This document shows, piece by piece, positions 52,347 through 61,748 of a stretch of 64,000 nt of DNA. The position numbers and the translations under genes were made by a program. Origin of the DNA: Chromohalobacter beijerinckii (lineage in GTDB: Bacteria > Pseudomonadota > Gammaproteobacteria > Pseudomonadales > Halomonadaceae); the NCBI RefSeq assembly GCF_023061185.1, contig NZ_JAKGAK010000008.1:1-64000 (forward strand). Direction: 5' to 3'. Positions within the stretch are counted from its first letter, which is position 1; each line of letters starts with the position of its first letter. Below the pieces are notes generated by a model. That model was not told where the DNA came from. It did no database searches and was given only the letters and a program-made list of their open reading frames with translations.

Positions 52347-52741
52347 GGGGAAACTTCCTCGATAAGCGAGTAGGGCTTGGTAAACGAATAAAATTGGGCA
52401 AAGCCATTGGTCAATGGTAGTATGCCATCTCCTCGCATGTGTTGACCCCTCCATCCTGTATTCGTCCCTGTGCGATGTGCCTTCCACCCAACGTGGATAG
52501 AGCCTAAAGGACGTTTCTGCGCAAGGCGCATTGCCCGCTCGCTTCGAGCTGGCCGTGAGAGCGCTTGCCGCATCGATGGCGCGCCACGACGCGTAAGGTC
52601 GCCACAGCTGCCGCGTATGCGGCAGGACGCAGGTGCTGCGACCGGCGCCTTTTGTTTCGATGCCCCAGGCCGAGCGGCCGATGGGCAATGAAGGCGCCTT
52701 GAATTTTTCCGCCGGTTCGCTCCGGCTATCCAAGGTGTGAC
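52347..52741. other. Intergenic region carrying the leader of the DEAD-box helicase gene
   Basis: No gene is supported in this 395-bp gap. A hairpin CTGCCGC-GTAT-GCGGCAG lies near 52606. A larger nested structure precedes the helicase start (52644-52708). Confidence 0.6.
52644..52708 (+). promoter_or_regulatory. Nested hairpin with T-run in the helicase leader, possible attenuator
   Basis: Three stacked stems form: outer GGCGCCTT (52644-52651)/AAGGCGCC (52691-52698), middle TGCCC (52661-52665)/GGGCA (52683-52687), inner GGCC/GGCC with loop GAGC. TTGAATTTTT follows. It ends 33 bp before the helicase ATG. Such leaders allow cold- or helicase-dependent control, but that is inference. Confidence 0.5.
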
Positions 52742-54451
52742 ATGACCACGACTCCCGCTGCCTCGCCGACTTTCGCCGAGCTTTCGCTGCCGTCTGTTCT
52801 TCTTTCTACGCTCGAATCATTGGGATATGAGACGCCCTCACTGATTCAGGCTAAAACCATTCCCGCGCTGCTTGAAGGGCGCGATGTGCTGGGCCAGGCC
52901 CAGACCGGTACGGGCAAGACCGCTGCCTTTGCCTTGCCGCTGTTGTCGCGTCTCGATCTCAAGCGTCGTGAACCGCAAGTGCTGGTGCTTGCGCCGACGC
53001 GTGAGCTGGCACAGCAGGTTGCCGCTTCTTTCGTCCAGTACGGCCGTGATCTCAAGGGGCTTGAGGTTCTCAGCCTGTGTGGTGGTCAAGAGTATCGCGA
53101 ACAACTCAGCGGGTTGCGCCGTGGCGCCCAGGTCATCGTGGGCACGCCGGGACGCGTGATCGACCACCTCAACCGTGGCAGCCTCAAACTCGACGGCCTC
53201 AATGCGTTGGTGCTCGACGAAGCCGACGAAATGCTGCGCATGGGCTTCATCGATGACGTCAAGCGTGTGGTCTCTGACACGCCGAAAGAGGCACAGCGCG
53301 TATTTTTCTCCGCGACCTTGCCCAATGAAATCTCGCGCATCGTCGATCATTACCTGGTCGATCCGCTCAGGATCATGATCGAAACCAAGACCAAGACGGC
53401 TGAAGGCATCGAGCAGCGCTTGGTGCGTATCGAAGGTGGCGCCAAGCTGGAGGCGCTATCGCGCTTGCTCGAGGTAGAACCGGTGGACGCCGCTATCGCC
53501 TTCGTGCGTACACGTGCCGCCTGCACCACGCTGGTCGAGCAATTGTTGGCGCGCGGCGTGAACGCGGCGGCGCTGTCCGGCGATCTGGATCAAAGCCTGC
53601 GCGAGCGGACCGTCGATCGCCTCAAGCGTGGCAAGGTCGATGTCCTCATCGCCACCGACGTCGCCGCACGCGGTCTCGACGTGCCGCGTATCACGCACGT
53701 TTTCAACTACGACCTGCCGCAAGACGGCGAGGCGTATACCCACCGCATCGGGCGCACGGGGCGCGCTGGACGCAAAGGCGTGGCGATCACCTTCGCCGGT
53801 GGCCGCGAGCAGCGCCGCGTACGTGATATGGAACGTGTGACCGGTCAACCGATGCAGGAAGTCGAGCTGCCCGATGAGTCTGTCATCCGTGCCCATCGCG
53901 ACAAGCTTTTCCGTGAGCGCGTGCTGAAGACGTTGGAACAAGGCACCGACTATCAGCGCGAGCTGATCGAAGGCTTGGCCGACGACGGTTATGATCCCGT
54001 GGACCTGGCGTGTGCCATGGCCAGCATGGCGCGTTCTGGCGAGGCTCCCATCGGTCGCTTGCCGAAGCCTGGCGAGCGTCGCCCCGCTCGCCAGGGAGGT
54101 GGTCGCGACGAAAAACCCAATCGTCGTGATCGTGGCCCAAGCGCTGGTATGACGCGTTACCGCGTGTCGGTGGGTCATAAGGATGGCGTCAAGCCCGGCC
54201 AATTGGTGGGTGCATTGGCCAATGAAGGCGGCATCGACGGTGGCAAAATCGGCCGTATCGACATCCGCAATGCCTTCTCTGTGGTCGAATTGCCGAGTAC
54301 GCTGCCGACCGCTGTGCTGTCGCGTATCGGCCAAGCGCGTGTCGCCGGCCGCCCGCTGGAGATTGCCGAAGATCACGGCTCGACGGAGCGTGCCCCGCGG
54401 CGTCAACGTGAAAACGGAGACGCTCCTCAGCGGAAGCGCTCGCAAGCGTGA
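52742..54451 (+). CDS. DEAD-box ATP-dependent RNA helicase, DeaD/CsdA-like
   Basis: The 569-residue protein has all helicase motifs: Q motif region PSLIQAKTIP, AQTGTGKT (53-60), PTRELAQQ, TPGRVIDHL, VLDEADEML, SAT, ATDVAARGLDV and HRIGRTGRAGR. A basic linker and a DbpA-type RNA-binding domain (RYRVSVGHKDGVKPGQLVGA) follow, and the protein ends in a basic tail. This build is that of DeaD/CsdA, which unwinds RNA in ribosome assembly and cold response. It is somewhat shorter than E. coli DeaD (about 630). Confidence 0.9.
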   Translation: MTTTPAASPTFAELSLPSVLLSTLESLGYETPSLIQAKTIPALLEGRDVLGQAQTGTGKTAAFALPLLSRLDLKRREPQVLVLAPTRELAQQVAASFVQYGRDLKGLEVLSLCGGQEYREQLSGLRRGAQVIVGTPGRVIDHLNRGSLKLDGLNALVLDEADEMLRMGFIDDVKRVVSDTPKEAQRVFFSATLPNEISRIVDHYLVDPLRIMIETKTKTAEGIEQRLVRIEGGAKLEALSRLLEVEPVDAAIAFVRTRAACTTLVEQLLARGVNAAALSGDLDQSLRERTVDRLKRGKVDVLIATDVAARGLDVPRITHVFNYDLPQDGEAYTHRIGRTGRAGRKGVAITFAGGREQRRVRDMERVTGQPMQEVELPDESVIRAHRDKLFRERVLKTLEQGTDYQRELIEGLADDGYDPVDLACAMASMARSGEAPIGRLPKPGERRPARQGGGRDEKPNRRDRGPSAGMTRYRVSVGHKDGVKPGQLVGALANEGGIDGGKIGRIDIRNAFSVVELPSTLPTAVLSRIGQARVAGRPLEIAEDHGSTERAPRRQRENGDAPQRKRSQA

Positions 54452-54503
54452 TCTAGCCGCTAGCGGCTCACGCGCGCCGCTCGTCAGGTGACGAGCGGCC
54501 ATG

Positions 54504-54543
54504 AAAAACGCCCCATGGCAATGTTGCTGCCATGGGGCGTTTT
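54504..54543. terminator. Strong bidirectional terminator between helicase and aldehyde dehydrogenase genes
   Basis: AAAACGCCCCATGGCA pairs with TGCCATGGGGCGTTTT around a 7-base loop, giving A-rich and T-rich ends suitable for both converging transcripts. Confidence 0.85.
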
Positions 54544-54596
54544 GCGTTGCTGATGGCCCTTGTCCGGAAGGGCTCAGGCACATCAGGAGGGAACGT

Positions 54597-56174
54597 TTAT
54601 CCCTCGCGCTTGCCGTCGACGAGACGCTTCAGGCCGAGGCTGTTCGCTTCCTTGAGTGCCTCGGGAAGCAGCGCATCAGAAAGGTTCTGATAGCACACCG
54701 GACGCAGGAAGCGGTAGATCGCGGCACTGCCCACAGAGGTGGTGCGTGAATCGGTCGTGGCAGGGAAGGGACCACCATGAACCATGGCATGGCATACCTC
54801 TACACCGGTCGGCCAGCCATTGGCCATGATGCGGCCCGCTTTGCGTTCCAGTGTGGGCAGCAGACTTGCGACGGTGTCGGTATCGCCCTCGTCCATCTGC
54901 AAGGTGGCGGTCAACTGGCCTTCCAGTGCTTCGGCCACACGCTTCATCTCGTCCATGTCGCTGCAGATCACGACCAGAGAAGTGGCACCAAAGACTTCTT
55001 CCTGCAGCGATTCATCGGCCAGCACATCGGCGCCTTGTGTGGTGAAGAGGCCGGCCTGGCACTGGTTCTCGCCTTCGCCGGTAAGGCCGCGACTGACTTC
55101 GTTCACCTTGGCGTTGCCCGCCAGCTTGGCGACGCTTTGCTCGTAGGCTGAATGAATCCCAGGCGTCAGCATGGTATTCGCAGGCGTGTCCTTGAGCGCC
55201 TTGCCGGCTTCCTCGATGAAGCTATCCAGTGCCGGGCTCTTGAGACCGATGACCAGGCCCGGGTTAGTGCAGAACTGACCCGCTCCCATGGAAAGAGATC
55301 CAACGAAGGCTTGGGCGAGGTCGGTGCCGCGTGCCTCAAGCGCTTTGGGCATCAAGAATACGGGGTTGATGCTGCTCATCTCGGCATAGACCGGGATCGG
55401 CTCGGGGCGCGATTGCGCGGCTTGTTGCAGCGCCAGGCCACCCTTGCGCGAGCCGGTGAAACCGACTGCCTTGATGTTGGGATGCTTGACCAGCGAGGTA
55501 CCTACTTCGTAACCGGCATCGAAGAGCATGGAGAACACGCCTTCAGGCATGTTGCACTTCTTGGCGGCGCTTTGGATGGCGCGTGCCACCAGCTCGGAGG
55601 TGCCGGGGTGCGCTGAGTGAGCCTTGACGATTACCGGGCAGCCCGATGCCAATGCGGATGCGGTATCACCACCGGCCACGGAGAAGGCTAACGGGAAGTT
55701 GCTGGCGCCGAAGACCGCGACCGGTCCCAGCGGAATGTGGCGCTGGCGCAAGTCGGGGCGCGGCATCGGCGTACGCTCGGGCAATGCCGGATCGACGCGT
55801 ACATCGAGCCATTCACCGGCACGCACCACATTGGCAAAGAGGCGCAGTTGGTTGCAGGTACGTCCACGCTCGCCTTCGAGACGTGCGACCGGGAGGCCAC
55901 TTTCGCTCATGGCACGTTCGATCAGGCCACCGCCCAAGTGTTCGATTTCCTCGGCGATGGTTTCCAGAAACTTGGCCCGTTCCTCCAGTGAGGTTTCCCG
56001 ATACGCATCGAAGGCGTCCCAGGCGAGCTGACAGGCGCGCTCGACCTGCTTGCCATCGGCACTGGGAAACTCGGGTGGCAGAGTCTCACCATTAGCGGGA
56101 TCGACCGCCTGGAAACTAGTGCCGGGTCCGGCTGCGATGTCTTGTCCGATGATCTGTTTGCCTTCCAATATCAT
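54597..56174 (-). CDS. Aldehyde dehydrogenase (NADP+), alpha-ketoglutaric semialdehyde dehydrogenase-like
   Basis: The 525-residue ALDH has the sequence style of KGSADH-III enzymes ([48 protein letters not shown]), with catalytic Glu265 and Cys302 in [10 protein letters not shown]. It would oxidise 2-ketoglutarate semialdehyde to 2-ketoglutarate, the last step of oxidative non-phosphorylated pentose or sugar-acid degradation. It lies 207 bp downstream of the FAH-family gene on the same strand and probably belongs to its operon. Confidence 0.87.
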   Translation of the reverse strand: MILEGKQIIGQDIAAGPGTSFQAVDPANGETLPPEFPSADGKQVERACQLAWDAFDAYRETSLEERAKFLETIAEEIEHLGGGLIERAMSESGLPVARLEGERGRTCNQLRLFANVVRAGEWLDVRVDPALPERTPMPRPDLRQRHIPLGPVAVFGASNFPLAFSVAGGDTASALASGCPVIVKAHSAHPGTSELVARAIQSAAKKCNMPEGVFSMLFDAGYEVGTSLVKHPNIKAVGFTGSRKGGLALQQAAQSRPEPIPVYAEMSSINPVFLMPKALEARGTDLAQAFVGSLSMGAGQFCTNPGLVIGLKSPALDSFIEEAGKALKDTPANTMLTPGIHSAYEQSVAKLAGNAKVNEVSRGLTGEGENQCQAGLFTTQGADVLADESLQEEVFGATSLVVICSDMDEMKRVAEALEGQLTATLQMDEGDTDTVASLLPTLERKAGRIMANGWPTGVEVCHAMVHGGPFPATTDSRTTSVGSAAIYRFLRPVCYQNLSDALLPEALKEANSLGLKRLVDGKREG

Positions 56175-56381
56175 GCTTGCCTCCTGGCATTGATGGGCAT
56201 ATATGAGACATGGCGACGCTGAGCGCTAGAGTCAAGGGGCGTTAAGTCGCACCGATGTTGCGGCGTGACCCCGTGGCGTCGCGTGCGCCTCCCATGTCAT
56301 CGAGAGTACTGTTTTGAGTGGATGTCATGGCCAGGCGCAAAGTTTCAGTGGCAGGCCATGTTGGTGTTGAAAAGCCGACCG

Positions 56382-57551
56382 TCAAGCGCCGGGACGCTGT
56401 CGTACGAGATAATTCAGCAGAGCGCCGCTACCGAACTGCCAAGGTCGAATGCGGTCGCTGGTGTCGACGCGATTGACCAGCGCCCCGAGTGTGGGGGTGG
56501 CGATGGTCACCACATCTTCGAGGTGGTGAGTGAAGCCGCTACCTTGGGTATCACGATCCTGGGTCGGGGCGAATAATGTCCCCAGGAACAGCATGAAGCC
56601 GTCCGGGTACTGGTGATGCGTCCCCAGTGTTTGGTCGACGAGATCGAGCGGGTCGCGACTGATTTGATTCATCGAGCTCACCGCATCTAGGTGAAAACCA
56701 TCCTCGCCGCGGACATCCAGGGTGACTTCCAGGGCGCGGACACTGTCGATGTCGAAGTCGTCATCGAACAGGCGCACGAAGGGCCCGATGGCGCAAGAGG
56801 CGTTGTTGTCCTTGGCCTTGCCTAGCAACAGGGCACTACGTCCTTCGACATCGCGCAGGTTGACATCATTGCCGAGCGTGGCGCCACGTACTTGGCCGCG
56901 CGAGTCCACCGCCAGTACGACCTCGGGCTCGGGATTGTTCCACTTCGAGGCCGGGTGAATGCCGACCCGGTGTCCTAGACCCACCGCCGACATGGGCTGC
57001 GATTTGGTGAACACTTCGGCGTCGGGCCCGATGCCGACTTCCAAGTATTGCGACCAGACGTCGAGCTCCACCAGCTTGGTCTTGAGGGCCTCGGCCTCGG
57101 CAGAACCCGGCGTCAGCCGGGAAAGGTCGTCGCCGATCAGCGAGGTGACGGTCTCGCGCAATGTCGCGGCCTTCTGGCTATCGCCGCGCGCCTGCTCCTC
57201 GATCACCCGCTCCAGCATCGATGACGCGAACGTTACCCCGCAGGCCTTGATCGCCTGCAGATCGCACGGCGCCAGAAGATGCCAGGTGGCGGGGTCGCCC
57301 TCGGCGTCGAGCGAGGCCTCCAGGCAATTGCTAACCGTGAGGAGAGGGGCATCCGGTGCTTGGGCGATGCGTGTTGCTAGATCGTCGAACTCCAGCAGGG
57401 CGCTGAAGGTGGGGGCCAGCGCGCTGATATCGTGCAGCATGCCGTCACGCACGGTGACTAGGCGAGGACCTTGCGCATCGGGGTCCCACACGCGGCCGAT
57501 CAAGCGATCGTTGCCGGCATCTTGGGGGAGAAACGGGTGAAATTCATTCAT
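56382..57551 (-). CDS. Fumarylacetoacetate hydrolase-family 2-keto-3-deoxy sugar acid dehydratase-like protein
   Basis: The 389-residue protein has a distinct N-terminal domain and an FAH-fold C-terminal half with NPEPEVVLAVDSRGQVRGATLG and RSALLLGKAKDNNASCAIGP, which hold the acidic metal ligands. Its length and context match FAH-type 2-keto-3-deoxy-xylonate/arabonate dehydratases (XylX-like), which give 2-ketoglutarate semialdehyde. That product is the substrate of the downstream dehydrogenase. The exact sugar is not known. Two operator-like palindromes lie directly upstream. Confidence 0.8.
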   Translation of the reverse strand: MNEFHPFLPQDAGNDRLIGRVWDPDAQGPRLVTVRDGMLHDISALAPTFSALLEFDDLATRIAQAPDAPLLTVSNCLEASLDAEGDPATWHLLAPCDLQAIKACGVTFASSMLERVIEEQARGDSQKAATLRETVTSLIGDDLSRLTPGSAEAEALKTKLVELDVWSQYLEVGIGPDAEVFTKSQPMSAVGLGHRVGIHPASKWNNPEPEVVLAVDSRGQVRGATLGNDVNLRDVEGRSALLLGKAKDNNASCAIGPFVRLFDDDFDIDSVRALEVTLDVRGEDGFHLDAVSSMNQISRDPLDLVDQTLGTHHQYPDGFMLFLGTLFAPTQDRDTQGSGFTHHLEDVVTIATPTLGALVNRVDTSDRIRPWQFGSGALLNYLVRQRPGA

Positions 57552-57920
57552 GGGAGCGCCCTTGGGTTCGTCGCATCAGGCGGTAAATGTTGAACATAGT
57601 GCTTACATGTTCAACATAGACTTTGGTATACCCCCTGCAATCTGCCCCAGGCGCCCGAGCTATTGGGATGGGGGGTGATCGATGCTGTCATCTCGCCGTT
57701 CATGAGATAAAAATGCATTTTAATCAGTGTCCTGACGTCTCATTTTGGTATTGCACCTAAGTCGCGATGCCTGGTGCTGGAAGGGGTGGCAAAAGATAGA
57801 TATTATTTTTGATACTTTTTTTTATATCAAAGAAGGTCGTTTTTGACATTATTCGGTTATTGAAGGGGGCGTTTATGGTGTTGGCAACGCTAATGCGAAT
57901 GCCACGAGAAGGAGCCCTTG
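57552..57920. other. Divergent AT-rich control region of the sugar-acid genes
   Basis: This 369-bp gap has no coding frame. It contains two copies of the ATGTTSAACAT palindrome (57587-57617) close to the leftward gene, then a strongly AT-rich stretch at 57790-57860 with a T8 run and TGATAC/ATATCA half-sites close to the rightward dehydratase gene. Confidence 0.65.
57586..57618. promoter_or_regulatory. Tandem operator palindromes, probable GntR (FadR-type) sites
   Basis: ATGTTGAACAT (57587-57597) and ATGTTCAACAT (57607-57617) have centres 20 bp apart, two helix turns, which lets two dimers bind one face of DNA. They lie 35-66 bp upstream of the FAH-family gene. Confidence 0.7.
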
Positions 57921-59666
57921 ATGAGCCAGTCCCCCCGCCGACTGCGCAGTGCCGAGTGGTTCGGTACTGCCGACAAAAACGGATTCATGTATCGCAGCTG
58001 GATGAAGAACCAGGGCATTCCCGACCATGAATTCCAGGGCAAGCCGATCATCGGCATCTGCAATACCTGGTCGGAGCTCACCCCCTGCAACGCACATTTC
58101 CGCAAGCTCGCCGAACACGTCAAAAAAGGGGTGCTCGAGGCGGGCGGTTATCCAGTTGAGTTTCCGGTGTTCTCCAATGGCGAGTCCAATCTGCGACCCA
58201 CCGCGATGTTCACCCGCAACCTGGCGAGCATGGATGTCGAGGAAGCCATTCGCGGCAACCCGCTCGATGCCGTGATCTTGCTGGTGGGCTGCGACAAGAC
58301 CACGCCGGCGTTGCTGATGGGCGCGGCGAGCTGCGACATTCCCACGCTCGTGGTCACTGGCGGCCCGATGCTCAACGGCAAGCACGAAGGCAAGGACATC
58401 GGCTCGGGAACCGTCGTTTGGAAGCTCTCCGAGGAAGTGAAGGCTGGCAAAATCTCGCTACACGATTTCATGGCCGCCGAGGCGGGCATGTCGCGCTCCG
58501 CGGGTACCTGCAACACCATGGGTACTGCCTCGACCATGGCCTGTATGGCCGAATCACTGGGCACCTCGTTGCCGCACAATGCGGCGATTCCGGCGGTCGA
58601 TTCGCGCCGTTATGTACTGGCTCATCTGTCTGGCAATCGCATCGTCGAGATGGTCCACGAGGATCTCAAACTCTCCAAGGTGCTGACCAAGCAGGCCTTC
58701 GAGAACGCCATTCGCACTAACGCGGCCATCGGTGGTTCGACCAATGCGGTCATTCACTTGCAAGCCATCGCCGGACGCATCGGGGTCGACCTGACGCTGG
58801 ATGACTGGACGCGCATCGGACGCGGCACGCCGACCATCGTCGACCTGCAGCCCTCGGGTCGCTATCTGATGGAAGAGTTCTACTATGCCGGCGGCTTGCC
58901 AGCCGTGTTGCGGCGTCTTGGCGAGGCCGACCGGCTGCCGCACAAGGATGCTCTGACCATCAACGGCAAGACGCTGTGGGAGAACGTCCAGGACGCGCCG
59001 CTTTACAACGACGCCGTGATTCGCCCCCTCGACACGCCATTGCGCGAGGACGGCGGCATGTGCGTGATGCGCGGTAATCTCGCGCCCAACGGTGCTGTCC
59101 TCAAGCCTTCCGCGGCGACGCCGGAATTGATGACGCACCGCGGCTGTGCCGTGGTTTTCGAGAATTTCGATGACTATAAGGCGCGCATCAACGATCCCGA
59201 TCTCGATGTCACCGCTGACGACATTCTGGTGATGAAGAACTGCGGGCCGCGCGGTTATCACGGCATGGCCGAGGTCGGCAACATGGGGCTGCCGTCCAAG
59301 CTGCTCGAGCAGGGTGTCACCGACATGGTGCGGATCTCCGATGCGCGCATGAGCGGCACGGCGTATGGCACCGTGGTACTGCACGTGGCGCCGGAAGCCG
59401 CGGCGGGCGGGCCGCTGGCCGCGGTTCGCAATGGCGATTTGATTGCCCTCGATGCCTATGCCGGCACGTTGCATCTGGAGGTCGACGATGCCGAGCTTGC
59501 TGCACGCCTGGCTGAGGCGGACCCCACCGCCGAGTCGACGCGCATCGCCAGTACCGGCGGATACCGCCAGCTCTACATCGAACACGTGCTCCAGGCAGAT
59601 CAAGGCTGCGACTTCGACTTCTTGGTCGGCTGTCGTGGTGCAGAGGTACCGCGGCACTCGCACTGA
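57921..59666 (+). CDS. IlvD/Edd family sugar-acid dehydratase (L-arabinonate/D-xylonate dehydratase type)
   Basis: The 581-residue protein has the three cluster cysteines of sugar-acid dehydratases: Cys56 in NTWSELTPCNAHF, Cys124 in VGCDKTTPA, Cys197 in SAGTCNTMGTA. The offset is constant relative to the Rhizobium arabinonate dehydratase cysteines I recall (59, 127, 200). It dehydrates aldonic acids to 2-keto-3-deoxy acids using an Fe-S cluster and Mg2+. ATG 57921 follows AAGGAG by six bases. The length fits arabinonate dehydratases better than IlvD or Edd. Confidence 0.87.
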   Translation: MSQSPRRLRSAEWFGTADKNGFMYRSWMKNQGIPDHEFQGKPIIGICNTWSELTPCNAHFRKLAEHVKKGVLEAGGYPVEFPVFSNGESNLRPTAMFTRNLASMDVEEAIRGNPLDAVILLVGCDKTTPALLMGAASCDIPTLVVTGGPMLNGKHEGKDIGSGTVVWKLSEEVKAGKISLHDFMAAEAGMSRSAGTCNTMGTASTMACMAESLGTSLPHNAAIPAVDSRRYVLAHLSGNRIVEMVHEDLKLSKVLTKQAFENAIRTNAAIGGSTNAVIHLQAIAGRIGVDLTLDDWTRIGRGTPTIVDLQPSGRYLMEEFYYAGGLPAVLRRLGEADRLPHKDALTINGKTLWENVQDAPLYNDAVIRPLDTPLREDGGMCVMRGNLAPNGAVLKPSAATPELMTHRGCAVVFENFDDYKARINDPDLDVTADDILVMKNCGPRGYHGMAEVGNMGLPSKLLEQGVTDMVRISDARMSGTAYGTVVLHVAPEAAAGGPLAAVRNGDLIALDAYAGTLHLEVDDAELAARLAEADPTAESTRIASTGGYRQLYIEHVLQADQGCDFDFLVGCRGAEVPRHSH

Positions 59667-59703
59667 GGGCTTGGACTAACGAAAAAGAGCGTACGCAAAA
59701 CGA

Positions 59704-59727
59704 GAAGGCGGCCATCGGGCCGCCTTC
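59704..59727 (+). terminator. Terminator after the first dehydratase gene
   Basis: GAAGGCGGCC pairs with GGCCGCCTTC around ATCG, followed by TTGCGTTG. It stands 37 bp after the stop codon. The A-rich left flank (AAAACGA) suggests some activity on both strands. Confidence 0.65.
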
Positions 59728-59780
59728 TTGCGTTGGGGTGTTGCTCGGCGTGTGTCAGCGAAAGATCTACGCCTATCGGA

Positions 59781-59820
59781 GTATGTTGAACATACTCGCA
59801 ATATGTTTGACTTACATAGG
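59781..59820. promoter_or_regulatory. Operator palindrome before the second dehydratase gene
   Basis: GTATGTTGAACATAC (59781-59795) is a 7-1-7 palindrome containing the same ATGTTGAACAT core as 57587. A degenerate second copy ATGTTTGACTTACAT (59803-59817) follows. They lie 33-72 bp before the gene start and are probable sites for the GntR regulator at 61749. Confidence 0.7.
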
Positions 59821-59852
59821 AGCCGATTGTTCTTTCGAGAGGAGATAACCCG

Positions 59853-61661
59853 ATGTCCGCCGACAATCGCCGCATGACCCCCGATCAACTGCGTTCGCGC
59901 TGGTGGTTCGACAACCCCGAGCATCCGGGAACCACCGCGCTGTGCATCGAGCGCTACATGAATTACGGCTTGACGCTGGAGGAGCTCAAGAGCGGCAAGC
60001 CGATCATCGGCATCGCGCAGTCGGGCTCCGACTTGACGCCTTGCAATCGTCATCACATCGATCTGGTGAAACGCGTCAAGGATGGCATCCGCGCCGCCGG
60101 GGGCGTGCCGTTCGAGTTTCCCCTGCATCCCATCCATGAAAACGTGCGTCGGCCGACGGCAGCGCTGGATCGCAACCTCGCGTACCTAGGGCTGGTGGAG
60201 GTCCTTCATGGTTACCCGCTAGACGGTGTGGTGCTAACCACCGGCTGTGATAAGACGACACCCGCCTGCCTGATGGCGGCGGCGACGGCCAACATTCCGG
60301 CGATCGTGCTCTCCGGCGGCCCCATGCTCAATGGCTGGCGCGGCACCCAGGAACGCGTGGGCTCGGGTACCATCATCTGGGAACTCCGCAAGCGTCTCGC
60401 GGCGGGGGATATCGGCTACGAGGAATTCCTGTCCCGCGCCACCGATTCGGCGCCTTCCGTTGGTCACTGCAACACCATGGGCACCGCTTCGACGATGAAT
60501 TCCATGGCCGAGGCGTTGGGCATGAGCCTGCCCGGTTCGGCGATGATCCCGGCGCCCTACAAGGAGCGCTCGATGGTCGCTTACCAGACCGGGACGCGCA
60601 TCGTCGACATGGTGTGGGAAGATCTGCGCCCGCTGGATATCATCACTCGCGAGGCCTGCGAAAATGCCATCGTGGTGTGTTCGGCGCTAGGCGGTTCTTC
60701 CAACGCGCCGGTGCATATCAACGCCATCGCCCGTCACGCGGGGATCGAGCTGACCAACGACGATTGGCAACGCCTTGGGCACGAGATTCCACTGCTTGCC
60801 AACGTGATGCCGGCGGGAATCTATCTTTCCGAGGAGTTCCACCGGGCCGGTGGCGTGCCCGCGGTGCTCAGCGAGTTGATCAAAGCGGGACGTCTGCATG
60901 GCGATGTGCCGACGGTCAATGGCAAGACATTGGCGGAGAATACGGCCGGGCGTGAAACCCTGGACGACGATATCATTCGCCGCTATGACAACCCGCTGGT
61001 GGAAGAGGCCGGCTTCATCAATCTCAAGGGCAACCTGTTCGATTCGGCGTTAATGAAGACCAGCGTGATCGCCAGCGACTTCCGGCAGCGTTTCCTGAGT
61101 CAGGCCGATGATCTGGACGCCTTCGAAGGCAAGGTGGCGGTATTCGACGGCTCCGAGGATTATCATGCACGCATCGACGATCCGTCGCTCGAGATTGATG
61201 AAAACACCATCCTGATCATGCGCGGTGCCGGACCAATCGGCCATCCGGGCAGTGCCGAGGTCGTCAATATGCAGCCGCCAGAGGCGTTGATACGTCAAGG
61301 TATCGAATCGCTGCCGTGCATCGGTGACGGTCGTCAGTCGGGGACCTCGGGCTCGCCCTCGATCCTCAATGCGGCACCTGAAGCTGCCGTGGGCGGCGGC
61401 TTGGCACTACTGGAAACGGGGGATCGAATTCGTATCGACCTCAAGCGCGGCGAAGCCAATCTGCTGGTCGATGATGCCGAATTGTCACGCCGTCGCCAGG
61501 CGCTGGAGTCGCGTGGCGGTTATATCTACCCGGTGGACCAGACGCCTTGGCAGGAAATTCAACGCGGCATGGTCGAGCAGCTCGATCGTGGCATGACGCT
61601 AGGCCCTGCCACCAAGTACCGCGACGTCGCGCGTAAGAGCCCGCCCCGCGACAATCACTGA
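59853..61661 (+). CDS. Second IlvD/Edd family sugar-acid dehydratase
   Basis: The 602-residue protein has the cluster cysteines Cys64 ([12 protein letters not shown]), Cys132 ([10 protein letters not shown]) and Cys206 ([11 protein letters not shown]) and the same overall fold as the neighbour at 57921. It has diverged considerably (for example AQSGSD in place of CNTWSE). It belongs to the sugar-acid dehydratase group rather than branched-chain biosynthesis. Its own operator and the terminator before it indicate a separate transcription unit. It may handle a different aldonate than its neighbour. Confidence 0.85.
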   Translation: MSADNRRMTPDQLRSRWWFDNPEHPGTTALCIERYMNYGLTLEELKSGKPIIGIAQSGSDLTPCNRHHIDLVKRVKDGIRAAGGVPFEFPLHPIHENVRRPTAALDRNLAYLGLVEVLHGYPLDGVVLTTGCDKTTPACLMAAATANIPAIVLSGGPMLNGWRGTQERVGSGTIIWELRKRLAAGDIGYEEFLSRATDSAPSVGHCNTMGTASTMNSMAEALGMSLPGSAMIPAPYKERSMVAYQTGTRIVDMVWEDLRPLDIITREACENAIVVCSALGGSSNAPVHINAIARHAGIELTNDDWQRLGHEIPLLANVMPAGIYLSEEFHRAGGVPAVLSELIKAGRLHGDVPTVNGKTLAENTAGRETLDDDIIRRYDNPLVEEAGFINLKGNLFDSALMKTSVIASDFRQRFLSQADDLDAFEGKVAVFDGSEDYHARIDDPSLEIDENTILIMRGAGPIGHPGSAEVVNMQPPEALIRQGIESLPCIGDGRQSGTSGSPSILNAAPEAAVGGGLALLETGDRIRIDLKRGEANLLVDDAELSRRRQALESRGGYIYPVDQTPWQEIQRGMVEQLDRGMTLGPATKYRDVARKSPPRDNH

Positions 61662-61686
61662 GTACTTGATGCTAAGCACTTGACCA

Positions 61687-61722
61687 GACAAACCGGGCGT
61701 CGCCATGCGACGCCCGGTTTGT
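61687..61722. terminator. Bidirectional terminator between dehydratase and GntR genes
   Basis: GACAAACCGGGCGTCG pairs with CGACGCCCGGTTTGTC around CATG, a 16-bp stem between converging genes. Confidence 0.75.
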
Positions 61723-61748
61723 CTGTCGAGTGTCAGAGGTAGCGCTTG

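Noticed and set aside
53456-54583. Open frame of 375 codons antisense to the helicase gene
   Set aside because: It is a shadow of the helicase coding phase; no recognisable domain, and it runs through the bidirectional terminator.
57790-57860. AT-rich stretch as a possible replication origin or horizontal-transfer border
   Set aside because: It is short, has no DnaA-box cluster or integrase nearby and fits a promoter region.
59853-61661. Dihydroxy-acid dehydratase IlvD for branched-chain amino acid synthesis
   Set aside because: The operator shared with sugar-acid genes, the neighbouring dehydratase and the cysteine contexts favour a sugar-acid dehydratase.
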